Source: RYN-230 sp963711705 (GTDB lineage Bacteria > Actinomycetota > Actinomycetes > Streptosporangiales > Streptosporangiaceae). Taken from it: 64,000 nt of DNA. Numbering within the stretch: the first letter of the stretch is position 1; the number at the start of each line of letters is the position of its first letter. Positions 1-8,818 of this stretch are shown piece after piece. The notes beneath the pieces were generated by a model. The model ran no database searches. It was not told the origin of the DNA and was given only the letters and a program-made list of their open reading frames with translations. The stretch covers positions 1 to 64,000 of the forward strand of contig CAVQFM010000007.1 in assembly GCA_963711705.1 (NCBI GenBank), read 5' to 3'. Made by a program: the position numbers and the translations under genes.

Positions 1-109
1 AAAGCCCAGCTCAGAGCAGTATCCCGAGGCCGCCCGGACACGTCTCAAGATCAGTGGCGAGGTTGGCTGATGGTGGCTTGCTAGCCGGAGTTCCCAGTCG
101 GTGACGAGA

Positions 110-589
110 TCAGCCAGGGAGGTCTTCCGGGCGCTTGGCGGCGAGATGGCCATGCAGCAGGCCGGTGGACTGGCCGACCTCGATGAGGTATCCGTCCGGG
201 TCCCGCAGGTAGCAGCGGATCTCTGCTCCGCGGTCGATCGGCGGCGTCACGAACTCTGCCCCCTTCGCCTTCCACTCCTCGTAGCAGGCGTGGATGTCAG
301 CGACCCGCAGGTTCAGGAAGATCGAGGTGGTGTCGCCGGGCTGGTAGTCGACCACCGAGATGCCCGGCTTGTCGGGGGTGGGCGGCCCGCCGGGGTTCAT
401 GATGATCCACGAGTTGGACAGCCGGACCGTGCACGGATTCTCCTCCAGGATGACGGTGCCGCCCAGGATGCGCGAGTAGAAGTCCCGCGATCGCGCGACC
501 TTGCGGACGGTGATGAACATCGCCACCAGAATGCCCTCGGCGGGGGCGGGAAAGCTGGCGTAGTCGTTGCGGGGCTGAGATTCCGTCAT
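110..589 (-). CDS. VOC (glyoxalase/bleomycin-resistance) family protein
   Basis: This is a single-domain vicinal-oxygen-chelate fold protein of about 159 residues. The C-terminal half contains the typical ending YLRDPDGYLIEVGQ, where the Glu of 'IEVGQ' is the usual second-module metal ligand, and the N-terminal half has the 'V..SRDFYSRILGG' beta-alpha start. The start at 589 is chosen over an upstream ATG because a GAGGAG ribosome site lies just before MTESQP. VOC proteins act in lyase, dioxygenase or antibiotic-binding roles and the substrate cannot be read from sequence. It stands alone, convergent to nothing recognisable on its left, with about 250 bp of non-coding sequence separating it from the divergent amine oxidase gene. 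Confidence 0.85.
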   Translation of the reverse strand: MTESQPRNDYASFPAPAEGILVAMFITVRKVARSRDFYSRILGGTVILEENPCTVRLSNSWIIMNPGGPPTPDKPGISVVDYQPGDTTSIFLNLRVADIHACYEEWKAKGAEFVTPPIDRGAEIRCYLRDPDGYLIEVGQSTGLLHGHLAAKRPEDLPG

Positions 590-836
590 GGTTGCTCCTC
601 TACGGCGCATTGGCAGACAACGGCAGGGTTCCCGGGCACGTGCCAGTTAATGCCGGGCTGCGGCGGGGGTCACGTGCAGCGCCCATAGCGCGTCAAGCGG
701 CCTCGGGTTCGGCCGGGCGGAGCCAGGGACTTGACGCGGTGCCGGCGATCTCACATCTTGGGCGAGTACACGATCCAGGCCAAGTTCACGCTTGGTGGGC
801 GGGTGAGGCGGCACCTGGCCGCGGGAGGGCAGACCA

Positions 837-2852
837 GTGGTAGCGCGCCAGCATGTGGCCGGAGACGATGACGGCAGCCTAAGTGCCGCCGATGGACGCC
901 GTGTGGGTCCGGCCCGTCATCCTCTTGATCCGCTGGACGCCGGTGAGATCAGGGCCGCGGTTGAGATTCTCCGGCGTGAGCGGCTGGTGACACCTGCGGC
1001 GCGGTTCGTTTCGGTGAGCCTGAACGAGCCCGCCAAGGACCAGATCGCATTCGCGGTACCGGTGGGCCGTCCTTCGACAGACCAGGCCGCCAGTGCCGGT
1101 CAGTCCGAGCCGCGTGCCGCTGCCGTGCCGCGGGAGGCGTTCGTCGTGCTGCTGGAACCGCGGCAGCACGCAACCTATGAGGCGGTGGTGTCTCTCACTA
1201 CCAGCTCGGTTTCGTCGTGGCGGCTGGTCCCTGATGCGCGTGGCCCGGTGACGCTGGCCGAGTACGCCGAGTGCGAGCGGGTGACCAGGTCAGACCCGCA
1301 GGTCCGCGCGGGCCTTGAGCGCCGCGGCATCACCGCCCCCGAACAGGTGCTGGTGGAGGCGTGGGGGATCGGGAGCTTCGCAGCGCCTGAGGACGCGGGA
1401 CGCCGGGTCGTGTGGACATTGCTGTTTTACCGCGAGCGGCCGGATGACAACCCGTACGCCAAGCCGATCCATGGCCTGCATGCCATCGTGGACCTCGACG
1501 AGATGGCGGTAGTGCGGGTGGAGGACCTGGGCGCCGTGCCGCTGCCGCCGGGTTCGGGTGTCTACGCCGCCGGCCGTGCCGGGCCGCTGCGAGACGACCT
1601 CAGCCCGCTCGGGATCGTTCAGCCGCAGGGCCCGGGCTTCGATGTCCGCGGCTGGGAGATCCGCTGGCAGCGCTGGCGGCTGCGCCTGGGCTTCACCGCT
1701 CGCGAGGGCCTTGTCCTGCACACCATCGGATACGAGGACGGCGGCCGGGTACGGCCAGTCATCTGGCGTGCCTCGGTGGCAGAACTGTTCATTCCGTACG
1801 CCGATCCGCGGCCGTTCCAGGGCTGGCGCAACGCTTTCGACATTGGCGAGTACGGGATCGGCATCATGACCAATTCGCTCCAGCTTGGATGTGACTGCCT
1901 GGGGGAAATCCGCTACTTCGACGTTGAGCTCGCCGACCAGAACGGCGAGCCGTACACAATCCGCCAGGCAATCTGCCTGCACGAGGAAGACTCCGGCCTG
2001 CTGTGGAAGCACTTCGACGCCGCACTGCAGACGACCGAGACCCGCCGCAGCCGCAGACTGGTGATCTCGTTCATCATCACCGCGGGCAACTACGAGTACG
2101 CGATCTACTGGTACTTCTACCAGGACGCCAGCATTGAGTTCGAGGTGAAGCTGACCGGCATCGTCTTGACCAGCGCCCTGGCGCCCGGCGAGGCCAGCGA
2201 ATTCGGGACTGTGGTCGCACCGCAGACCCTGGCCGCCCATCACCAGCATTTCCTCAGCGTCCGCCTGGACATGGCCGTGGACGGACTGCGCAACACGGTC
2301 TACGAGGTGGACACAGAAGCGATCCCGCCGGGTCCGGCCAACCCCCTGGGCAACGCGTTCCGGCCGGTGAAGCGGCCGCTGCGCCGGGAATCGGAAGCCC
2401 AGCGCGTGATCGACCCGCTGCGTGGCCGCCACTGGCTGGTGGCCAATCCGGGCCACCGGAGCGGGCTCGGGCACGAGCCTGCGTACAAGCTCATTCCAGG
2501 CAGCAACGTCCTGGCTTTCAGCCACCCCGACGCCCCGGTAACCCAGCGTGCCGCATTCGCGACGAAGCATCTGTGGGTTACCCCTTACCAGCCTGATGAG
2601 CGGTTCCCGGCGGGCGACTACCCCAACCAGCACCCTGGCGGCGCCGGGCTGCCCACCTGGACCAAAGCTGACCGCCCGATCGAGAACACCGACATCGTGC
2701 TGTGGTACACCCTGGGCGCTCACCACATCACCAGGCCCGAGGACTGGCCGGTCATGCCAGCCGACCGGGCCGGATTCACGTTGAAGCCGGCCGGGTTCTT
2801 CGACCGCAATCCCGCGCTCGACGTCGCACCGAGCCCATCCCCGCACTGCTGA
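837..2852 (+). CDS. Copper amine oxidase (primary-amine oxidase, tyramine-oxidase type)
   Basis: This enzyme oxidatively deaminates primary amines to aldehydes, ammonia and H2O2 using a peptide-derived topaquinone. The 671-residue length is normal for bacterial family members. The motif T-A-G-N-Y-E-Y (near residue 415) fits the topaquinone consensus T-x-x-N-Y-[DE]-[YN]. 'NSLQLGCDCLGEI' and the preceding 'GEYG' form the strand bearing the catalytic region, and 'AAHHQHF' supplies the H-x-H copper ligands. The GTG start at 837 has GGGAGGG seven bases upstream. A broken amino-acid permease follows immediately, which suggests the pair was once an uptake/oxidation unit for amines. I see no signal peptide, so action is probably cytoplasmic. 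Confidence 0.95.
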   Translation: MVARQHVAGDDDGSLSAADGRRVGPARHPLDPLDAGEIRAAVEILRRERLVTPAARFVSVSLNEPAKDQIAFAVPVGRPSTDQAASAGQSEPRAAAVPREAFVVLLEPRQHATYEAVVSLTTSSVSSWRLVPDARGPVTLAEYAECERVTRSDPQVRAGLERRGITAPEQVLVEAWGIGSFAAPEDAGRRVVWTLLFYRERPDDNPYAKPIHGLHAIVDLDEMAVVRVEDLGAVPLPPGSGVYAAGRAGPLRDDLSPLGIVQPQGPGFDVRGWEIRWQRWRLRLGFTAREGLVLHTIGYEDGGRVRPVIWRASVAELFIPYADPRPFQGWRNAFDIGEYGIGIMTNSLQLGCDCLGEIRYFDVELADQNGEPYTIRQAICLHEEDSGLLWKHFDAALQTTETRRSRRLVISFIITAGNYEYAIYWYFYQDASIEFEVKLTGIVLTSALAPGEASEFGTVVAPQTLAAHHQHFLSVRLDMAVDGLRNTVYEVDTEAIPPGPANPLGNAFRPVKRPLRRESEAQRVIDPLRGRHWLVANPGHRSGLGHEPAYKLIPGSNVLAFSHPDAPVTQRAAFATKHLWVTPYQPDERFPAGDYPNQHPGGAGLPTWTKADRPIENTDIVLWYTLGAHHITRPEDWPVMPADRAGFTLKPAGFFDRNPALDVAPSPSPHC

Positions 2853-2879
2853 GGCGCGGGGAACACCCCGCCTTGCCGC

Positions 2880-3238
2880 GGCCGGACCCACCCCCGGTTC
2901 AAGACACCGTCCTTGGCCACCGTGATCATCGGCGTCCTGGCGGTCATCGGCACCTGGGTCTACATCCTGGGGTCAACACGATCTCGCTGCTGCTCATCCC
3001 GCTGATCTCGGCGGGATTCCTGTTCTACGTGGTATGGAAGTCGGTCCCCGGCGTCGGCGGCTGGACCAGCGGGAGCCTCATCTCGCTGTACGTCATGCTG
3101 GGGATCGGCGCGGTGATCATGATCTATGCCCGGGTCACCAAGTCAGCTGCCTATTTCGGCACACCCCGCGAGGTATTCCAGCCCGAGGCCGCGGCGGTGC
3201 CACCAGCTCCGCCGCCACCGGGCCGCCCGGTTCACTGA
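2880..3238 (+). pseudogene. Amino-acid permease remnant (APC family), 5'-truncated and frameshifted
   Basis: Only about the last 115 residues of an APC-superfamily permease remain. From 2889 one frame reads HPRFKTPSLATVIIGVLAV, the characteristic loop and helix start of these transporters. At about 2970-2972 the homology moves to another frame (a one-base deletion restores it), giving two more membrane helices and the tail ARVTKSAAYFGTPREVF, then a proline-rich end. The missing N-terminal ten or so helices are not found upstream, because the amine oxidase stops at 2852. The gene cannot make a working transporter as it stands. It probably once supplied amine or amino acid substrate to the oxidase next door. 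Confidence 0.8.
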
Positions 3239-3412
3239 AAAGCCAGGCCATAGTCAGCTAAAGGCTGGACCATCATTTCCGCCTACATCATCGCGTCACG
3301 CGACGACCGGCTGCTGACGCAGTAAGAAGAGTTGAGCACGGCATGACACGTGCGCCTGCGGCCCCCGCGTGCTGTCGCGCGTACCCAGTGAATCTGGACA
3401 GAGGAGAGTTAC

Positions 3413-4276
3413 ATGCCAATTTTCGCCAACAAGCCGCCCGGCGATGCGGCCGCGTGGGAGCCGCAGGCCGCGGACGGCAGGCTGGCCCACACCGCCGGCG
3501 CCGATCCGTCAGGCGTTTTCACCTCCGACCTGTCGGTCTCGGAGTACGTACTGCTCGGCGAGGCCGGATTCGAGCCGCTTGGCTTCGTGGTCGGATCGTC
3601 CATCTATCACATTGGCCTGCAGGCCGGAAAATGGTCGCAGAACCAGGAACTGCAGATCCTGACTCAGGCGATGTACAGCGCCAGGGAGCTGGCCATGGCC
3701 AGGATGCAGGCCGAGGCCGACCATCTGGAGGCTGATGGCATCGTCGGCGTCCAGCTGCGGATGCAGAACTACGCGTGGGGACAGGGCGTCCTGGAGTTCA
3801 TTGCCACCGGGACCGCGGTGCGCGCGCTGGGCAGCGGCGGCTCCGGCACCGCGGGCGCCCATCGTGCCCCAGACGGCCGGGCGTTCACCTCGGACCTGTC
3901 GGCTCAGGACTTCTTCCGGCTGCTGGCGGCCGGCGCGGTGCCGGTGGCGTTCGTGCTCGGAGTCTGCGTGTACCACATCGCCCATCAGTCGGCGATGCAG
4001 TCGCTGCGGCAGGCGGGCCGCAACCAGGAGATGCTGGTCTTCACCCAGGGCATCTACGAGGCCCGCGAGCTCGCGCTGGCCAGGATGCAGGCGGAGACAG
4101 CGCAGGCGGGATCCGCGGGCATCGTCGGGGTAACCGTCGAGGTCAACAATCACGTCTGGGGCGAGCACGCTACCGAATTCCTCGCCACCGGAACCGCCAT
4201 CCGGCGCCTCGGCGATGAGCACCGGCTCCCCGAGACCTCACCGAAGCCCACGTTCACATTGGGGCTCAACAGCTAG
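3413..4276 (+). CDS. Tandem YbjQ/DUF74-type heavy-metal-binding-domain protein
   Basis: The 287-residue protein contains two copies of the same ~125-residue module. Each begins with 'FTSDLS' (residues ~34 and ~160), passes through 'YHI' (SSIYHIGLQ and VCVYHIAHQ), an 'A.ARELA.ARMQAEA' helix and a Gly-Ile-Val-Gly-Val strand, and ends 'EF.ATGTA.R.L'. This is the YbjQ/UPF0145-like fold, often annotated as a heavy-metal-binding domain; its biochemical role is unproven. The modules retain clear similarity, so this is an internal duplication. AGGAGAG just before ATG supports the start. There is no signal peptide or membrane segment. Confidence 0.8.
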   Translation: MPIFANKPPGDAAAWEPQAADGRLAHTAGADPSGVFTSDLSVSEYVLLGEAGFEPLGFVVGSSIYHIGLQAGKWSQNQELQILTQAMYSARELAMARMQAEADHLEADGIVGVQLRMQNYAWGQGVLEFIATGTAVRALGSGGSGTAGAHRAPDGRAFTSDLSAQDFFRLLAAGAVPVAFVLGVCVYHIAHQSAMQSLRQAGRNQEMLVFTQGIYEARELALARMQAETAQAGSAGIVGVTVEVNNHVWGEHATEFLATGTAIRRLGDEHRLPETSPKPTFTLGLNS

Positions 4277-4394
4277 GCCAGGTGGAGTACAGGTAACTCG
4301 CCGCTGACCCGCCACCACCGCGCTGCCGACGCCAGCCAGCGCGGCAACGGCCGGCCTGCGATGGCGGAACGGCGGTTACTACTAGCATCGCTGG

Positions 4395-5555
4395 GTGGCC
4401 AACTTCGGGGACCTGCAGAACGAGATCTACCTTGCGGGGCTGTCTGGCGTGGTGCCCTCGCTCCCGATGTCGTTCGCGGAGCTGGAGCGGCGGGCGGAGC
4501 TGGCGCTGCCGCCGGGCACGTGGTCATACGTCGCGGGGGGAGCCGGCGACGAGCATACCCAGCGCAGCAACCGGACGGCCTTCGACCACTGGGGTGTCGT
4601 GCCGCGGATGCTGCGGGCGAGCACCGACCGGGACCTGTCGGTCGAGCTGTTCGGCATCACTTTCGGGACACCGATTTTCCTGGCCCCGATCGGGGTGATC
4701 GGGATCTGCACCCAGGACGGCCACGGCGACCTGGCCGCGGCCCGCGCGGCCGCCGCTACCGGCGTGCCGATGGTGGCCTCGACGCTGAGTGAGGACCCGC
4801 TGGAGGATGTGGCCGCGGAGTTCGGTGAGACGCCCGGGTTCTTCCAGCTCTACTGCCCGACCGATCCCGGGGTGGCAGCCAGCCTCGTTCAGCGGGCGGA
4901 GGCGGCCGGCTACCGCGCGATCGTGGTCACTCTCGACACCTGGGTTACCGGCTGGCGGCCGCGTGATTTGTCTACCTCCAACTTTCCGCAGCTGCGGGGC
5001 CGCTGCCTGAAGACATACTTTTCCGATCCAGTCTTCCGGAGCCGGCTGCAGAAGTCGCCTGAGGAGGACCCGGGCACCGCGATCCTGACCTGGGCGCTGA
5101 TGTTCGGGCGGCCGCTGACCTGGGACGACCTGGCCTGGCTGCGCTCGCTGACCACGCTGCCCATCGTGCTCAAGGGTGTTTGCCACCCCGGCGACGCCCG
5201 CCGGGCCGTCGATGAGGGCATCGACGGCATCTACGTCTCCACCCACGGCGGCCGGCAAGCCAACGGCGGCCTCGCCGCCATCGACTGCCTCGCTGACGTG
5301 GCCGACGCGGTGCCGGACGTGCCAGTCCTTTTCGACTCCGGCGTCCGCTCCGGCTCCGACGTGGTGAAGGCGCTCGCACTCGGCGCTACCGCAGTCGGGA
5401 TCGGCCGCCCCTACGCCTACGGCGCCGCGCTGAGTGGCACCGACGGCATCGTCCACGTTCTCAGGACGATCCTGGCCGAGGCCGACCTGCTGATGGCGGT
5501 CGACGGCTACCCAACCCTCGCCGACCTCGACCGGGACGCGATCCGGCGTACCTGA
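4395..5555 (+). CDS. FMN-dependent alpha-hydroxy-acid oxidizing protein (lactate 2-monooxygenase-like)
   Basis: This is a TIM-barrel flavoenzyme of the glycolate oxidase/lactate monooxygenase family, which oxidises L-2-hydroxy acids. At 386 residues it is full length. The family signature is present as STHGGRQANGG near residue 278, which carries the catalytic His and the substrate-binding Arg. 'LFDSGVRSGSDVVKALALGA' is the FMN-phosphate loop, and 'YVAGGAGDEHT' near the N-terminus is typical of the lactate monooxygenase branch. The start is GTG. The usual Asn before the catalytic His is Thr here, a small deviation. It stands alone between the YbjQ protein and a convergent gene. Confidence 0.92.
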   Translation: MANFGDLQNEIYLAGLSGVVPSLPMSFAELERRAELALPPGTWSYVAGGAGDEHTQRSNRTAFDHWGVVPRMLRASTDRDLSVELFGITFGTPIFLAPIGVIGICTQDGHGDLAAARAAAATGVPMVASTLSEDPLEDVAAEFGETPGFFQLYCPTDPGVAASLVQRAEAAGYRAIVVTLDTWVTGWRPRDLSTSNFPQLRGRCLKTYFSDPVFRSRLQKSPEEDPGTAILTWALMFGRPLTWDDLAWLRSLTTLPIVLKGVCHPGDARRAVDEGIDGIYVSTHGGRQANGGLAAIDCLADVADAVPDVPVLFDSGVRSGSDVVKALALGATAVGIGRPYAYGAALSGTDGIVHVLRTILAEADLLMAVDGYPTLADLDRDAIRRT

Positions 5556-5601
5556 GCAGTGCCGAGAGCATCCGGCTCATGCGCCACAGCCATCCGGACA
5601 G

Positions 5602-5913
5602 TCAGCCGGCACTTCGCTGAAGCTGCCACGCTGCTTCGAGGGCATCCTCAATGGCACCAGCGTCGCCGCTGGCGAGGTCAGCGACGACCATCATGTGCTT
5701 GATGTACCGGGTCGGGACGCTGAAGGTTCCCGGGAACTGCCGCAGGATGGAGTCGCGGTAGTCGAAATCGGCGCGGATCACCAGATGCGCGTCGTCAAGC
5801 TGGCGGGCGACCAGCCTGCCGTGGTACCGCCACTCGGCCAGCCCGCCCGGCGCGGTGCGGCGCACGCCCGCCAGGGACTCGGCCAGGTGAGCTATATCGT
5901 CGATGTCCGTCAG
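5602..5913 (-). CDS. MmcQ/YjbR family protein
   Basis: This small protein matches the MmcQ/YjbR fold, a CyaY-like domain once proposed to bind DNA, with the landmarks 'EWRYHGRLVARQLDD', 'LVIRADFDYRD' and 'FSVPTRYIKHMMVVADL'. The first conventional start is GTG at 5865, but the 16 codons upstream (TDIDDIAHLAESLAG) match the expected first helix. They can be included only by starting at CTG 5913, which overlaps the stop of the preceding SDR gene as CTGA. I therefore place the start at 5913 with caution. It is translationally coupled to the SDR gene. Confidence 0.75.
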   Translation of the reverse strand: MTDIDDIAHLAESLAGVRRTAPGGLAEWRYHGRLVARQLDDAHLVIRADFDYRDSILRQFPGTFSVPTRYIKHMMVVADLASGDAGAIEDALEAAWQLQRSAG

Positions 5914-6854
5914 CGGAACTCCTCGATTCCTGCGCCGTCCTCGCGCTCCCAGCCGTAGGCGGCCAGGTAGCCCCAGCAGTCTGGCCTGCTGCCGTCGGTG
6001 TCGGTGACACCGTAGGCGTCGGCGAGCTGGCGGGCGCTGGCGATCGTGCCAGCCCAGCGGCTGGCATCGGCCGCCCCGGCGAGGGCAGCGACGCCCCTGG
6101 CGACATAGGCCGGCGACTCCGAGATCGCGAAGCCGGGTGTCTTGACGCAGGCCTCGCGCCAGGTGTCCTCGGTGACGCCGAAGTTCTCCAGCATCTTCTC
6201 CGAGCGCAGCCAGCCCGGCGTGACGCCGACGGCGGTAACCGGGTGGCCGGTGAGTTCGGCGCTCAAGCCCTTCACGATGCGCTCGACATTGGCCTTGACC
6301 AGGTCATAGTAGAAGCCGACGCGTGGCCGGAACTCCGCGTTGGCCTGCGCGGTGCCGTCGGTCATCTCGATGACCAGACCACGGGTGCCACCAGCCGCGG
6401 CCGTCCGCAGCATCAGCGGAATGGCGGCCCGGCAGGTGATCAGGTGGGTGTGCACGCCCATCTGCAGCATCCGCAGCCCGCCGGGCCAATCGTGCTCCCA
6501 GAGCGGCTTGTCCCACTCGGCGTACCGGTCGCCGCCGAAGATGTCGTTCACCAGTACGTCCAGGCGACCGCACTCGCGCTCGACGGTTGCCAGCAGCGCG
6601 GCGACCGACGCGGTGTCCTCGTGATCGACGACGAGCGCCGAGCCCTCTCCGCCAGCGGCGCGGATCAGATCGCCGGTCTCCTCGATCGTCTCAGGCCTGT
6701 CGATCTCAGACCGGCCAGACACCCGGCTGCTGCGACCGGTGGCATAAACGAACGAGCCAGCCCGGGCCAGTTCCACGGCGATCGCCCGGCCCGCTCCGCG
6801 GGTCGCCCCAGCCACCAGTGCCACCCGCGTGTCCCGCTTTGCTTGCGCGGTCAT
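5910..6854 (-). CDS. Short-chain dehydrogenase/reductase (SDR)
   Basis: This is an NAD(P)-dependent oxidoreductase with a Rossmann fold. The cofactor loop AGATRGAGRAIA lies near residue 15 and 'GRSSRV' follows strand 2, which favours NADP. The catalytic pair is in Y-D-L-V-K (near residue 185), fitting YxxxK. At 314 residues it is longer than classical SDRs (about 250) because of insertions around residues 90-130, as in the 'SDR family, large' group. ATG is at 6854. It overlaps the downstream MmcQ/YjbR gene by four bases, so the two are co-transcribed. The substrate is unknown. Confidence 0.9.
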   Translation of the reverse strand: MTAQAKRDTRVALVAGATRGAGRAIAVELARAGSFVYATGRSSRVSGRSEIDRPETIEETGDLIRAAGGEGSALVVDHEDTASVAALLATVERECGRLDVLVNDIFGGDRYAEWDKPLWEHDWPGGLRMLQMGVHTHLITCRAAIPLMLRTAAAGGTRGLVIEMTDGTAQANAEFRPRVGFYYDLVKANVERIVKGLSAELTGHPVTAVGVTPGWLRSEKMLENFGVTEDTWREACVKTPGFAISESPAYVARGVAALAGAADASRWAGTIASARQLADAYGVTDTDGSRPDCWGYLAAYGWEREDGAGIEEFR

Positions 6855-6923
6855 CTCACCAGTACAGCACCAAACCCGCTTCCCTAACCGGCGGGGACGG
6901 GGCGGGCCGGATGACCAGGCAGG

Positions 6924-7379
6924 TCACTCGCGCTCGATCGTTCGCAGCCCGTGAGTGGGCGTCCACCACTCGACGACGAGAGTCGTGGCTTCCTCGTTGA
7001 GGTGGGTGTGCACAACCTCCGCGATGTCGGCGCGGAACTGGTCGCCGTCCGGTCCTTCGGTGATCGGCCCGGCGGCGATCGCCCGGCCGGAGATCTTCGC
7101 CTCGCCCGGCCATTGCGCCTCGGAACCCTCGACCGGGTCGACCGTGGCACTGTGCAGGGCGAACCGCGGGTCCCGGCGGAGATCCGCGCCCTTGCGAGCG
7201 TTCGGCATCGAGCCAAAACCCAGTTCGCCGTCTGCGAAGACCGCCTCGATTCCGGAAATTCGCGGCGACCCGTCGGCTCGCAAGGTGGCAAGTGTCTTGT
7301 GTCTGTGCGCGTCGAACAGCGCCCGCACGCGCCGTGCGAACTCCGGCTCTGCCTGCTCAACATCCTGCCACGCCGTCAC
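6924..7379 (-). CDS. Pyridoxamine 5'-phosphate oxidase-fold (PPOX) family protein
   Basis: This is a split-barrel flavin- or F420-binding domain of about 151 residues. It starts with the usual helix 'EFARRVRALFDAHRHKTLATL', then the strand 'DGSPRISGIEAVF' and the flavin-contact region 'SMPNARKGADLRRDPRFALHSA'. The GTG at 7379 is chosen because earlier codons would run into the epoxide hydrolase gene (which ends at 7412). Many actinobacterial members bind F420 or heme, and the cofactor here is undetermined. It lies just downstream of the epoxide hydrolase on the same strand, so they may share a transcript. Confidence 0.85.
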   Translation of the reverse strand: MTAWQDVEQAEPEFARRVRALFDAHRHKTLATLRADGSPRISGIEAVFADGELGFGSMPNARKGADLRRDPRFALHSATVDPVEGSEAQWPGEAKISGRAIAAGPITEGPDGDQFRADIAEVVHTHLNEEATTLVVEWWTPTHGLRTIERE

Positions 7380-7411
7380 GCGCCCATGATCGCATGAGGC
7401 TCCTGGGGTGG

Positions 7412-8641
7412 CTACTTGCGCAGCGATCTGAAGCTGGCGCGCATTTCTTCTGAGAAGAGCTGCGGCTGCTCCCAAGCGGCGAAGTGGCCACCACGGTCGA
7501 GCTGGTTGTAGTGGATGAGGTTACCGGGATATGCGCGCTCGGCCCAGCTGCGCGGGGCTTGATAGAGCTCGTCGGGGAAGACGCTTATGGCAAACGGAAT
7601 GGTTATGTCCTTGGCGTCGAAGAAGTCCGCCTTGTTCTCCCAGTAAAGACGGGCCGCGGAGACGCCGGTGTTGGTCAGCCAGTAGAGCGTGATGTTGTCG
7701 AGGACGTCGTCCCGGGTCAGGCTGCCCGGCAGCTGCCCCTGAACGGCCTTTCCCACGAGCCCGGGCTGGCCGGTACCGTCGCCGTGGTCAATCATGAACG
7801 CCGCTAGATCGGCGGGTGAGTCCGCCAGCCCGTACAACGTTTGCGGGCGCGTCAACATGATCTGCGCGTAGGCCACGTGCTTCGCATAGAAGCTGCTCAG
7901 CTGCTCATAGGCACGCCGCTCCTCGGCGGACAGATCCGACGGCGGCGGGTCGCCGCGCTGGACCGCCTTGTTGATTTCGGCTGGAGCGGTTCCAGGCATG
8001 TTGGAGTGAATGCCGATCAACTCTGGTGCGGCCTGTATACCCATCGTCTGGGTGACGGCCGCACCCCAGTCACCGCCCTGAGCCACGAACCGGTTGTATC
8101 CGAGGCGCTTCATGAGCACGACCCAGGCCCGGGCGGTGCGGGCGGGATCCCACCCGGTCGTAGCCGGCTTGGCGGAAAACCCGTGACCCGGCAGCGACGG
8201 AATCACCAGATGGAACGCGTCCTCCGCGCTCGCGCCGTGCGCGGTGGGATTGGTGAGCGGCTCGATGATCTTCAGCTGCTCGATGACCGAGCCCGGCCAC
8301 CCGTGCGTGACGATCAGCGGCAGCGCGTCCTCGTGCTGGGAGCGGACGTGAATGAAATGAATGTCCAGCCCGTCGATCTCGGTCATGAAGTGCGGCAGGC
8401 CGCTCAGCTTCTCCTCGCACCCACCCCAGTCGTAGTCCGTCCCCCAGTAGCGCACGAGCTCCTGCATCAGGGCGAGCGGCACGCCCTGCGAGTCGTCGGT
8501 GACGGTCTCGCGCTCGGGCCACCTGGTCGCGTTTACGCGTCTGCGCAGCTCAGTGAGCTCCCCTTCCGGAAAGCCGACCTGAAACGGCCGAACCGCGGTG
8601 TTGCCGCTGCCCGTCTGTTCTGCACCAGCGTTGGCGGACAT
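7412..8641 (-). CDS. Epoxide hydrolase (microsomal-type alpha/beta hydrolase)
   Basis: This enzyme hydrolyses epoxides to diols. Its 409 residues have the N-terminal lid segment (EHN domain, residues ~15-125, 'FPEGELTELRRRVNATRWPE'), then the alpha/beta-hydrolase core. Catalytic landmarks are HGWPGS (oxyanion loop), G-G-D-W-G (nucleophilic Asp) and GGHFAAWE (catalytic His), with 'Y' residues in the cap for epoxide activation. A textbook CAGGAGGAG site precedes ATG 8641. The neighbouring SDR and hydroxy-acid oxidase suggest a catabolic or detoxification patch, although these are not one operon. Confidence 0.93.
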   Translation of the reverse strand: MSANAGAEQTGSGNTAVRPFQVGFPEGELTELRRRVNATRWPERETVTDDSQGVPLALMQELVRYWGTDYDWGGCEEKLSGLPHFMTEIDGLDIHFIHVRSQHEDALPLIVTHGWPGSVIEQLKIIEPLTNPTAHGASAEDAFHLVIPSLPGHGFSAKPATTGWDPARTARAWVVLMKRLGYNRFVAQGGDWGAAVTQTMGIQAAPELIGIHSNMPGTAPAEINKAVQRGDPPPSDLSAEERRAYEQLSSFYAKHVAYAQIMLTRPQTLYGLADSPADLAAFMIDHGDGTGQPGLVGKAVQGQLPGSLTRDDVLDNITLYWLTNTGVSAARLYWENKADFFDAKDITIPFAISVFPDELYQAPRSWAERAYPGNLIHYNQLDRGGHFAAWEQPQLFSEEMRASFRSLRK

Positions 8642-8818
8642 TTACTCCTCCTGAGGTTGTGCTGCGCATGGGGGCTATGGCCCGTGGCTAGTCACGTGAT
8701 GCCTACCCACAGTCCTTCGCTCGTACCGCTCCGCGCGCCCGTGACCTCCCTGGTGGACCCCCTGGCCGGAGATCGTGCCACGATGAGCCGCAGGATCAGC
8801 AGCGGAAGGGGGACGAAG

